64,000 nt of DNA, from NCBI GenBank assembly GCA_036971475.1, contig JBAIZL010000006.1, forward strand, positions 60,606,398 through 60,670,397, given 5' to 3'. The notes under the pieces were generated by a model. The model saw only the letters and a program-made list of their open reading frames with translations, did not search any database and had not been told where the DNA came from. Positions 37,201 to 41,964 of this stretch are shown one piece after another. The stretch comes from Prosapia bicincta (lineage: Eukaryota > Arthropoda > Insecta > Hemiptera > Cercopidae). Made by a program: the position numbers and the translations under genes. Within the stretch, counting starts at the first letter, position 1, and each line of letters begins with the position of its first letter.

Positions 37201-40200
37201 CCATTTTATTTAGGGGTAGGCCACTCTGGTTATAGGTGCGCATGTCGCTCGTACGTCATCAGATATATTAAATCTTTACGTGGGCTTGATAGGTTATGCA
37301 ACGGTAGATGTACCTTATAGTACTTCCCATATTATACGATTGCCAGGTTCTACCTGATATATGAGGTGAAACTATCTCAGTTCATATAGGCTGTGGCCAG
37401 TGATTTACCGACATAGTAGGCGCATTTAGGGATTCATGTATGTAGGCCTAGCATAGTATGTATGCAAGCTTGCGTATTTGTTTAACACATTATGTAGGCT
37501 ATCGTATATATTGGTTTAGCTATACCTTATAGTACTCCCTATATTATACGGTGGCCTGCCTGTGGTTCTACCTGATATATGAGGTGAAACTATCTCAGTT
37601 CATATAGGCTTTGGCCGGTGATTTACCGACATAGTATGTCGGCCTAGTATAGTATGTATATAGGCTTGCATATTTGTTTAACACATTATGTGGGCTGTCA
37701 TATATATTGGTTTAACACGTTATATAGGCCTTCTCGTCTTACATTGACCGTTTACGTAGACCTACCGGGCCCCTGCGTTGTGATTGGTTGATTCAACTTG
37801 TTGACTATTTGAACTCTATGTAGGTCGTTGGTCGTTTGATCTAACCGATCATTTTTGGTAATTTCATATATTATTTGATAACCACCCCCCACTTGATGCC
37901 TGAATCCAGGGTTACTTTACCTATCGGCTGGCTTCGAGATGGCTTTTACCTGAGTCTTTGCTCCGTGTTTGCTTTACCTACGGTCTAACTCCATGGTAGC
38001 TTTACCTAAGCCCCGACTCCATGGTAGCTTTATCGATGGTCTGGTTACTGGGTTACTTTACCTAGGGCATGGCTTCGGGATAGCTTTTACCTGAGTCCCT
38101 GCTCCGTGTTAGCTTTACCTAGGCCCCGACCCCGTGGTAACTTTACCGATGGTCTGGTTCATGGGTTACTTTACCTAGGGCATGGCTTCGAGATGGCTTT
38201 TACTTGAGGTCTTGCTCTGTGTTAGTTTTTCTTAGGACTTGGTGGAGGTATTTGTCTTGGTAATTGATATAGCAGCCTTCCCAGCCCGGCTTTTGTGTAG
38301 CTTTACCTAAAGGCTGGCTGCATTGTTTATTAATTTAGTAGGATAGACAAATTTTGAGTTTGGCAATCGTATACCCTTGCCCCTCATCACCCGATTCATT
38401 TGGGGTAGACCACTATAGTTAGGGTGAGCCTACTACTTGCCTAGAGTTGCTCGAGCGTTGATACGTCATCAGATAACCATTAAATCTTTCGAAAGTTACC
38501 CCCACCACCAAAGCTATTCCTGGGTTACTTTACTTAAGGGTCGGCTTTGAGATGTCTTTACCCGAGGGCTAGCTCCGTGTTAGCTTTACCTAAGGCCTAG
38601 CTTCTGGGTGCCTGGGCTCGGTTTGGCTTTAACCGAGACCGTGCTCCATATTGGCTCTACCTTGGCGGCTTTAACTAATGCCCAGGTGGATTTTACCTAG
38701 GACCCCGATTATTTTTGGAAATCTAAAAACAAGTGACCCCGCCCCCACAACGGTCCATAATAGACTTTAACCATACCATATACGGTCATTTGATCCAACC
38801 GATCGATTTTTGGCAATTTCGTGTTTTTTGTAAAAACTACCCCTAAGTAAACCACCCCCGCAACGGTCCAAAAGAGCCTCTGCACGTATCCCATACTGTC
38901 TGTTGATCCAACCGATCGATTTTCGGCAATTTCATAATTTTTGTAAAAACTACCCCTAGGTGAAACTACCCCTACAGTAGCGATAATGCACTCTAGACAC
39001 ACCCTATCGGTCAAGGCACGTTTTTCCAAAATTTTTTCGAAAACTACCCCCACCCCCACTCCACCCCCGGAGCTACCCCCGGTGATGGTCCTGAACGTAG
39101 CCGTGGTCACCCCCAACACTTAGGTTAGGTTAGGTTTGATCCATTTTGGCTAGCTTAGGTTAGCTAGTTGAAATTAGTTTTTTCCATTTACCACCCCTCT
39201 AGGCATGGTCAAAACCGCCCTTAGGGTTGGGTGAGGGTCGGCGTCAGGCCTCTGCAACATCCAAAACTACCCCTATAGTCCTAGGTTACGTAGCGACCGA
39301 GTTAGGTTAAAATAAAAAATTTTTCGAAAAACTACCCCCCACCCCTCTAGACGCGGTCGAAACCACCCCCGGGTCTGGGGTCGGGGCCGCGATGACCTCC
39401 TGCATCATCCGAAACTACCCCTATAGTCCTAGGTTACGTAGCGGCCGATTTTTTTTTTTTTTTTTTCGAAAAACTACCCCCTACCCCCTGAACGTGGTCA
39501 AAACCACCCCTTGGTCTAGGGTTGAGGTCGGGATGACCTTGAGCATCATCCAAAACTACCCCTGTTGTCCTAGGTTACGTAGCGGCCGAGTTTAGGGGTG
39601 GCTGTCCTAGTCTAGGGCGCGATCTACTTATAAGCTATATTCATAATATAACTTATAAGAATATTCATTCATTTATATTCATTGCCTATTTTCTTAGGCT
39701 TTTTTCTTATTTTAAAACCACTCTATTCTATTGTTTGTTACTTTTCACATTTTTAAATAATAATTAATTATATTTTACTTCTTTATTAAACATTGAAATA
39801 AGTTATATTGTACACAACACTAATAGGATATTTGGTTTGTTTGTATCCAATTTTAATCATTATTTAGTTAACATATTACATTGAATTTAAAAATTAAGTA
39901 GTTTATGGAAATTTCAAAATTTTAAATTAAAAATTATTTTCTAAATTATTTTTCGATTTATTCTCACTTCACAATTTGTATAATTGTACCTATTTATTTT
40001 TTAATAAATATTTTGTCTATTTTCATTGAATAAACACATGTATTTCCACTTTAAATTAGGATTAACTACCATTGCATTCATAGGTAGTTTACTAGTTTTC
40101 CAACTAACCGACATGCTTTGAACGGTAAAAGTTTGATTTAAGTACTTTCGATTTCAGAAGTTTATATTGTATACATGTTTCAACATTACCCGCAGGGGAG

Positions 40201-41952
40201 GTGTGGACTAGCTGCATCTACTAAGAGGGGCCCTGAGACCTTACAGCACTTCTGACAACATTACCCGCAGGGGAGGTGTGGACTAGCTGCATCTACTAAG
40301 AGGGGTCCTGAGACCTTACAGCACTTCTGACAACATTACCCGCAGGGGAGGTGTGGACTAGCTGCATCTACTAAGAGGGGTCCTGAGACCTTACAGCACT
40401 TCTGACAACATTACCCGCAGGGGAGGTATGGACTAGCTGCATCTACTAAGAGGGGTCCTGAGACCTTACAGCACTTCTGACAACATTACCCGCAGGGGAG
40501 GTGTGGACTAGCTGCATCTACTAAGTGGGGTCCTGAGACCTTACAGCACTTCTGACAACATTACCTGCAGGGGAGGTATGGACTAGCTGCATCTACTAAG
40601 AGGGGTCCTGAGACCTTACAGCACTTCTGACAACATTACCTGCAGGGGAGGTATGGACTAGCTGCATCTACTAAGAGGGGTCCTGAGACCTTACAGCACT
40701 TCTGACAACATTACCCGCAGGGGAGGTATGGACTAGCTGCATCTACTAAGAGGGGTCCTGAGACCTTACAGCACTTCTGACAACATTACCTGCAGGGGAG
40801 GTATGGACTAGCTGCATCTACTAAGAGGGGTCCTGAGACCTTACAGCACTTCTGACAACAATACCTGCAGGGGAGGTATGGACTAGCTGCATCTACTAAG
40901 AGGGGTCCTGAGACCTTACAGCACTTCTGACAACATTACCCGCAGGGGAGGTGTGGACTAGCTGCATCTACTAAGAGGGGTCCTGAGACCTTACAGCACT
41001 TCTGACAACATTACCTGCAGGGGAGGTATGGACTAGCTGCATCTACTAAGAGGGGTCCTGAGACCTTACAGCGCTTCTGACAACATTACCCGCAGGGGAG
41101 GTGTGGACTAGCTGCATCTACTAAGAGGGGTCCTGAGACCTTACAGCACTTCTGACAACATTACCCGCAGGGGAGGTATGGACTAGCTGCATCTACTAAG
41201 AGGGGTCCTGAGACCTTACAGCACTTCTGACAACATTACCCGCAGGGGAGGTGTGGACTAGCTGCATCTACTAAGTGGGGTCCTGAGACCTTACAGCACT
41301 TCTGACAACATTACCTGCAGGGGTGGTATGGACTAGCTGCATCTACTAAGAGGGGTCCTGAGACCTTACAGCACTTCTGACAACATTACCTGCAGAGGAG
41401 GTATGGACTAGCTGCATCTACTAAGAGGGGTCCTGAGACCTTTCAGCACTTCTGACAACATTACCCGCAGGGGAGGTATGGACTAGCTGCATCTACTAAG
41501 AGGGGTCCTGAGACCTTACAGCACTTCTGACAACATTACCTGCAGGGGAGGTATGGACTAGCTGCATCTACTAAGAGGGGTCCTGAGACCTTACAGCACT
41601 TCTGACAACATTATCCGCAGGGGAGGTGTAGACTAGCTGCATCTACTAAGAGGGGTCCTGAGACCTTATTTTATATGACTTTACAAGGATTATCAGACTC
41701 TCAATTGTTACAAGTAGATTTAAACCAATGTAACCAGGATTTACTTAACCTAATAGGGTAACGTGTCGCAGCCTAACTCACCTCTTGGATGTCCAGATGT
41801 GACGAGGTTATTTCTGGCGACGAGGGCGTCTTGTCATCGTCAAGTATGTTTGACGAACCAATCATGTGAGCAGTTCTGTTCCACGGCGCACAGAGTACAC
41901 ACACTGTCCTGTGACCAATCCACAAGCACAAGAAGCACAGATTCCATTTCAT
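5284..41952 (-). CDS. Seven-exon host gene, novel basic protein (whole span)
   Basis: I do not recognise this gene. Seven open exons on the minus strand, each with AG before and GT after, join in phase 0 to a 369-codon frame: 57, 45, 38, 66, 19, 118 and 26 residues, then TAA. Residues 1-22 look like a signal peptide; NRT at 25-27 and NSS at 71-73 are N-glycosylation sequons; 75-92 is an Arg/Lys run; 161-183 is rich in Asp, Tyr, Ser and Glu; 226-300 is Lys/Glu/Ser-rich; about 330-360 is hydrophobic across the last splice. Introns are 14.8 kb, 81 bp, 0.8, 3.1, 7.8 and 8.9 kb. Small extra phase-0 exons could be missed. A secreted or membrane protein with dibasic sites is possible; a nuclear one fits if translation starts at Met30. 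Function unknown. Confidence 0.7.
5384..6104. other. Intron 6 DNA, no gene seen
   Basis: AT-rich, with short duplications around AAAGCAGT-type words at about 5713 and 5800. The open frame at 5384-5575 (minus) lacks any domain or splice context. Confidence 0.5.
6211..6256 (-). ncRNA. Hammerhead-ribozyme-like motif, PLE-A left copy
   Basis: Read on the minus strand: AGACA, CTGATGA, a stem-like AGAT...GATC, then AAAA in place of GAAA, the palindrome AACGTT, C, and TGTCT. AGACA/TGTCT forms a 5-bp stem I and AACGTT a self-complementary stem III. G12 is changed to A, so this copy is probably inactive. Confidence 0.5.
6716..6761 (+). ncRNA. Hammerhead-ribozyme-like motif, PLE-A right copy
   Basis: AGACA, CTGATGA, stem GATCG/CGATC, then GTAAAC where GAAAAC is expected, then TTTC. 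Core changes suggest decay. Confidence 0.45.
6840..7905. other. AT-rich intron 6 DNA
   Basis: No gene recognised. CAGCAGTTTCCAATCTGTG near 7334 resembles a hAT end (CAGTGGTTCTCAA type), but no matching target duplication was found. Confidence 0.45.
7910..8960 (-). mobile_element. Deleted piggyBac-like element
   Basis: TTAACCCTTT at 7906-7915 and its inverse AAAGGGTTAA at 8955-8964 give short inverted ends inside TTAA. Between them on the minus strand, 8400-8119 encodes KQKWFLQNLVKELGD and then KDCAVCSNRKKKGGRRET, resembling the C-terminal cysteine-rich tail of piggyBac transposases (paired Cys-x2-Cys after a basic linker). A frame change loses the later cysteines; another frame nearby restores a Cys-x2-Cys. 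The catalytic core is absent. The tail match is good; the element borders are tentative. Confidence 0.4.
8965..11325. other. Intron 6 DNA, no gene seen
   Basis: AT-rich. GAGAACCACTGATC at about 10487-10500 resembles a lone hAT end. A C-homopolymer lies at about 10370-10378. No convincing coding sequence. Confidence 0.4.
11328..11395 (+). repeat. PLE-A terminal repeat fragment
   Basis: GTTTTAACAAATTTACTAAA followed by AAAGTTCCGATAGTCATA matches the tail at 6763-6815. No coding part is attached. Confidence 0.6.
11396..12599. other. AT-rich intron 6 DNA
   Basis: Nothing recognisable on either strand. Confidence 0.5.
12610..12750. repeat. Dispersed repeat family X, copy 1
   Basis: Words such as TTCAATCGTTAAGAAAATAA, TTCATCTAATCAAGTT and GATGTTAATACAGTTTTTCA recur in the same order at 42830-42960, 51235-51660 and 58960-59350. 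No coding seen; probably a nonautonomous element. Confidence 0.6.
13153..13790 (-). pseudogene. PLE-A reverse transcriptase tail plus GIY-YIG endonuclease
   Basis: Two adjoining minus-strand open frames, 13787-13515 and 13509-13153, are in different frames and separated by a stop. The first has HAAFRSMLHRLKRVP and ELDTITYLAYSSGY, the thumb/connector region after the PLE reverse transcriptase. The second has GVYKLNCNKCNKFYIGQT, the GIY-YIG nuclease start with the Cys pair typical of PLEs, and ends in LNTLKQYEIYKH. The palm domain is missing upstream. It supplies the coding part of the family whose ends lie at 6105-6835. Role of the intact protein: retrotransposition by target-primed reverse transcription with a GIY-YIG nick. 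Confidence 0.85.
13795..14268. other. AT-rich intron 6 DNA beside exon 6
   Basis: Includes the exon 6 donor ACTCAC (GTGAGT on the minus strand) at 14263-14268. Otherwise unremarkable. Confidence 0.5.
14269..14622 (-). CDS. Exon 6 of the host gene, residues 226-343
   Basis: Exactly 118 codons, fully open. The acceptor is CTCTTCTTACATCAG and the donor GTGAGT. It begins LKDETKSDSKSS, is rich in Lys, Glu, Ser and Arg, and ends WPSMSYIKPILKTTG then NTLAYYGSFF. The skewed composition with an open frame and good splice sites in AT-rich surroundings argues for a real exon. Confidence 0.75.
14640..15240. other. AT-rich intron 5 DNA
   Basis: No features recognised. Confidence 0.5.
15240..15960 (-). 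pseudogene. PLE-B Penelope-like fragment with GIY-YIG nuclease
   Basis: On the minus strand at about 15770-15700 the translation RVYKITCNKCPNFYIGQTVR appears, a GIY-YIG core with the PLE Cys pair. It differs from PLE-A (GVYKLNCNKCNKFYIGQT), so it is a second lineage. Frames break repeatedly downstream. Terminal words CTTACTGATATTTTTCAGCA lie at about 15274 and, inverted, at about 15942. Similar terminal repeats occur at 3838-4160, 4660-4800 and 22870-23010. Confidence 0.7.
16107..16192. repeat. (TA)n microsatellite
   Basis: TA repeats with one G interruption, directly left of the 16230-16446 palindrome. A further TA run follows the palindrome at about 16450-16484. Confidence 0.9.
16230..16446. 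mobile_element. Short palindromic element between TA microsatellites
   Basis: Arms of about 108 bp pair around position 16338 with few mismatches. Each arm holds CTGAAGA, then GCTGG...CGGC, then GAAAAGCTTT, a hammerhead-like core (plus 16358-16395; minus 16318-16281) with palindromic stem III AAGCTT. A related, diverged palindrome lies at 63480-63645, also next to TA repeats. Confidence 0.6.
16490..17755 (+). mobile_element. Decayed LTR-retrotransposon leader with repeated primer-binding-like site
   Basis: A more GC-balanced 1.1-kb stretch without open frames ends in about three tandem units of 40-44 bp (17596-17745). Each unit has GTTATATA, then ATTGTCGC(C/T)CA(A)ACGTG. This resembles the tRNA-Lys primer-binding site of many Gypsy-type elements (TGGCGCCCAACGTGG) with one change. 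The order LTR-like region, then primer site is as expected for a 5' LTR and leader. No gag or pol follows, since the non-LTR element lies there. LTR borders were not found. Confidence 0.35.
17596..17745 (+). repeat. Three tandem 40-44-bp units with PBS-like core
   Basis: Units start near 17597, 17640 and 17680 with CGTTATATA and carry TGTCGCCCAAACGTGGATGG, TGTCGCTCAACGTGGAAGG and TGTCGCCCAACGTGAATGG. Confidence 0.7.
17756..17766. repeat. Target site duplication, left copy
   Basis: AATTATTTAAA, repeated exactly at 22269-22279 after the poly(A) tail. It fixes the 5' end of the non-LTR element at 17767. Confidence 0.8.
17767..17847 (+). ncRNA. Structured 5' end of the non-LTR element
   Basis: Nested pairings are visible: CCCGG (17767-17771) with CCGGG (17789-17793); ACAGGT (17801-17806) with ACCTGT (17842-17847); inside it CCTACA-GAAA-TGTAGG (17824-17839), a 6-bp stem with a GAAA tetraloop. 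Several LINE families start with a self-cleaving HDV-like ribozyme. I cannot confirm the full double pseudoknot here. Confidence 0.4.
17848..18576 (+). other. Leader of the non-LTR element, no clear ORF1
   Basis: GC-rich, with open frames up to 93 codons (18217-18498) that show no zinc knuckles or other ORF1 features. Probably untranslated or an ORF1 remnant. Confidence 0.5.
18577..22170 (+). pseudogene. ORF2: endonuclease, reverse transcriptase, RNase H (frameshifted)
   Basis: Starts MIKILQVNLQHSRAAS with LVLIQEP, the AP-endonuclease N-terminus including the catalytic Glu. Near 18870 the frame shifts; the next frame (to 20508) has LVGMDANSHHTSWGS and SDHRH of the endonuclease, then RT motifs (YKSPGPDGIYP, DIEGAFN). 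In a run of seven G at 20476-20482 a one-base change moves the frame again; the next frame holds YADD (20563-20574), then RNase H with YTDGS (about 21342), FSDSQ (about 21525) and GNEAAD. A TGA at 21796-21798 interrupts; beyond it CRLCGQE...H...C (21991-22048) is the Cys/His tail. All domains are present, but two shifts and one stop make it nonfunctional. Confidence 0.93.
22269..22279. repeat. Target site duplication, right copy
   Basis: AATTATTTAAA directly follows the poly(A) tract; the first two A overlap the tail, so the true length is 9-11 bp. Confidence 0.75.
22425..22481 (-). CDS. Exon 5 of the host gene, residues 207-225
   Basis: A 57-nt open exon between the acceptor TTATCTTTTCAG and the donor GTAAGT. 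Encodes TSTPRYKENGHTTEGPNSH. Short, but both splice sites are strong and the phase fits both neighbours. Confidence 0.65.
22672..22735. repeat. PLE-A terminal fragment
   Basis: GAATTTTGTAGTCCATTACG then TTAATCACTTTAACAAT matches the outer flank at 6110-6165. Confidence 0.55.
22840..23045. repeat. PLE-B terminal repeats as a short inverted pair
   Basis: ACTACTTACTGATATTTTTC at about 22888 and its inverse GAAAAATATCAGTAAGTAGT at about 22971 face each other. Same family as the ends of the 15240-15960 fragment. Confidence 0.6.
23270..23850. repeat. Inverted repeat split by a PLE-A end
   Basis: CACTTA...AGCTTACTTGCTGA on the left (about 23390-23425) pairs with CAGCAAGTAAGCTC...CACTTAG (23780-23812). 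Between them, 23450-23740 is a PLE-A 3' end (minus) like 6120-6430. A related inverted pair lies at 25930-26120. Confidence 0.55.
23516..23560 (-). ncRNA. Hammerhead-ribozyme-like motif, best-preserved PLE-A copy
   Basis: On the minus strand: CTGATGA, stem GATC/GATC with loop AGCACATAGC, GAAA, palindrome AACGTT, C, TGTCT. The invariant core CTGANGA...GAAA is intact, but the bases that pair with TGTCT in stem I are partly deleted (AGAAGA in place of AGACA). PLE terminal repeats are known to carry hammerheads with very short stem III. Confidence 0.6.
24470..24560. repeat. PLE-C terminal fragment
   Basis: Shares CACGTGAGCTACTAGT, ACACTTTTAAATGTTTTAAA and GAGATCAGTTACGGTCTGAG with 43895-44370. 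Confidence 0.6.
24561..25244. other. AT-rich intron 4 DNA
   Basis: No features recognised apart from a short GTTAATAAGTTATCTTAACT inverted repeat near 25035. Confidence 0.45.
25245..25528. mobile_element. Palindromic PLE-type element with hammerhead-like core
   Basis: Arms of about 118 bp pair closely: ATATTGGAAAGAACCCCAAT...TGTACATTTCGA on the left and its inverse on the right, around a 45-bp centre. The right arm has CTGATGA...TCTTCGAAATGTACAT (25411-25444), a hammerhead-like core with palindromic ATGTACAT. A diverged single arm recurs at 47340-47430. Confidence 0.6.
25598..25795 (-). CDS. Exon 4 of the host gene, residues 141-206
   Basis: 66 open codons between the acceptor TATTTTACTTCAG and the donor GTACGT. 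Begins AVASFVSGTLSRNAG, then RDDDYSDDYSDNYSYSELL, a Tyr/Asp/Ser-rich acidic stretch, and ends TAHTYRRAL. The other frame compatible with a phase shift meets a stop, so phase 0 is required and obtained. GTACGT is a less common donor. Confidence 0.68.
25930..26120. repeat. Inverted repeat in intron 3
   Basis: TAATTATTGAGTAACAGAGT at about 25937 pairs imperfectly with ACTCAGTTACTGAATAATTA at about 26072. CAGCAAGTAAG and GAATTCAAGATGATTACAAC link it to the repeat at 23757-23850. Confidence 0.55.
26609..26722 (-). CDS. Exon 3 of the host gene, residues 103-140
   Basis: 38 open codons after the acceptor ATAATCATTTCACAG: IRKPFIRCSKLSANI, then IQTMMAGKKLRA. I chose the donor GTGGGT because it keeps phase 0 into exon 4. 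Without splicing, the frame would read two more codons to TAA, so an alternative is that transcripts end here. Confidence 0.6.
26804..26938 (-). CDS. Exon 2 of the host gene, residues 58-102
   Basis: 45 open codons between the acceptor GTATTTTCAG and the donor GTAAGT. Begins FSYSDIFRTLPPTNSSEE, then a run of Arg and Lys (residues 75-92), and ends KAGFWSKAGT. Intron 2 (26723-26803) is only 81 bp. The giant palindrome begins 35 bp upstream of the acceptor. Confidence 0.75.
26947..26964 (-). promoter_or_regulatory. Candidate branch point of intron 1
   Basis: On the minus strand GGGTAATAACACAA sits about 20 nt before the exon 2 acceptor. TAATAAC resembles a branch-point consensus and is the only room left between the insertion and the exon. 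Confidence 0.35.
26968..26973. repeat. TATAAG target duplication, left
   Basis: Exact copy at 39629-39634. Outside these hexamers the two flanks are unrelated, and directly inside them begins the perfect inverted terminus AGTAGATCGCG. Confidence 0.8.
27013..27430 (+). repeat. Terminal modules, about 140-150 bp, three copies
   Basis: Copies start TCGG(C/T)CGCTACGTAACC at 27013, 27152 and 27300 and share GGGGTAGTTT(T/C)GGATG, a CTAGAGGGGTGG-type core and GTAGTTTTTCGAAA. Mirror copies lie at 39170-39589. Confidence 0.85.
27462..27480 (+). repeat. Three CCTAA units (telomere-like)
   Basis: CCTAACCTAACCTAA matches the insect telomere repeat TTAGG in complement. Two-unit runs occur in the central modules. 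Three copies are too few to call telomeric. Confidence 0.4.
27900..28720 (+). repeat. GGTAAAGC degenerate tandem zone
   Basis: Basic units of about 25-35 bp carry AGGTAAAGCTA(A/C)CA(C/T)GG or AGGTAAAGTAACCC. A higher-order unit of about 113 bp is visible between GAGCAAGACCTC (28383) and GAGCAGGGACTC (28496). Mirror zone at 37880-38700. Confidence 0.75.
28800..30640 (+). repeat. Long-unit degenerate repeat zone
   Basis: Recurring blocks include CGGTAAA(T/C)CAC(C/T)GGCCA, TAGTTTCACCTC with ATCAGGTAGAACC (near 28980, 29190 and 29970), GTGTTAAACAAATATGC, and CATACTATGCTAAGCC. A 62-codon open frame at 29492-29680 looks like chance. Mirror zone at 35960-37800. Confidence 0.7.
30640..31990 (+). repeat. 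CACATAGTATCC degenerate tandem zone
   Basis: Units of roughly 30-45 bp read TAACACATAGTATCCGATGC then ATAGCC(C/T)GACTAAT, with a TAGCCTGACAACAGATACC variant near 31590-31740. Mirror zone at 34610-35960. Confidence 0.75.
32390..32960 (+). repeat. AGCTACGTAAAGACAGCTA zone
   Basis: Repeats of GCTACGTAAAGACAGCTACC and CACAATAGCTA-type words, preceded by GGTAAAGCTACCTT units. Mirror zone at 33640-34210. Confidence 0.65.
33040..33274 (-). repeat. Central module, left inner copy
   Basis: Read on the minus strand it has GGGGTGGTTTTGGATGATGC, CACGTCTAGAGGGGTAG and TTTTCAACCCACTAACCTAA. This is homologous to the terminal modules at 27013-27430 but in opposite orientation. So the left arm has inverted modules at its two ends. 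Confidence 0.75.
33275..33325. other. 51-bp central spacer of the palindrome
   Basis: The only unpaired part of the element; it starts TCAAAGATTGGTCG and ends CTGTGGTTGTAG. No motif recognised. Confidence 0.85.
33326..39628 (-). repeat. Right arm of the palindrome (6,303 bp)
   Basis: Reverse complement of the left arm in the same zone order from the outside inward. The 2-bp excess is the T18 tract at about 39449-39466 against A16 at 27136-27151. Open frames mirror those of the left arm exactly. Confidence 0.85.
39629..39634. repeat. TATAAG target duplication, right
   Basis: Directly follows GATCTACT. A 7-bp reading TTATAAG is also possible if the terminal T is assigned to the target. Confidence 0.8.
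39635..40181. other. AT-rich intron 1 DNA
   Basis: No features recognised; native-looking AT-rich DNA between the palindrome and the minisatellite. Confidence 0.5.
40182..41667. repeat. 75-bp minisatellite, about 20 copies
   Basis: Head-to-tail units of exactly 75 bp, for example CAACATTACC(C/T)GCAGGGG then GT(G/A)TGGACTAGCTGCATC, AAG(A/T)GGGGTCC and CTTACAGCACTTCTGA. Copies differ at three main sites. The pattern of variants in copies 3-9 repeats in copies 13-19, so a ten-unit (750-bp) block was duplicated. The array lies in intron 1, ending about 115 bp from the exon 1 donor. Units are not interrupted by unique spacers. Confidence 0.95.
41782..41952 (-). CDS. Exon 1 of the host gene with start codon, residues 1-57
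   Basis: ATG at 41952-41950 has A at -3 and an in-frame TGA twelve bases upstream (41964-41962). It encodes MKWNLCFLCLWIG, then TVCVLCAPWNRTAH, a likely signal peptide and an NRT sequon, then MIGSSNILDDDK and a Ser/Thr/Pro-rich end HLDIQE before the donor GTGAGT. An inner ATG at 41865 in the same frame would give a protein without a signal peptide. The exon is GC-richer than its flanks. Confidence 0.68.
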
Positions 41953-41964
41953 CGTTAACTTTCA

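Larger units (their letters stand above)
26974..39628. mobile_element. Giant palindromic (foldback) element, 12,655 bp
   Basis: Left arm 26974-33274 and right arm 33326-39628 are reverse complements around 33300; positions pair as x and 66600-x over the inner 6.1 kb, with no net indel. The only difference I found is a homopolymer: 16 A in the left outer module, 18 T in the right. Ends are AGTAGATC...GATCTACT with a 6-bp duplication TATAAG. AG/CT termini, 6-bp duplications and long inverted repeats containing tandem repeats are Polinton/Maverick traits, but no polymerase, integrase or capsid gene is present. Drosophila FB elements also have repeat-built arms, but with 9-bp duplications. GC content is well above the flanks. 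It lies in intron 1 of the host gene. Confidence 0.85.

Noticed and set aside
26974..39628. Palindrome as a pure sequencing chimera (missed hairpin adapter)
   Set aside because: A chimera would not create a 6-bp direct repeat exactly at both ends with unrelated flanks on each side. Assembly copying of one arm cannot be excluded.
40182..41667. CRISPR-like array
   Set aside because: Units are contiguous 75-bp repeats without unique spacers, in an animal genome.
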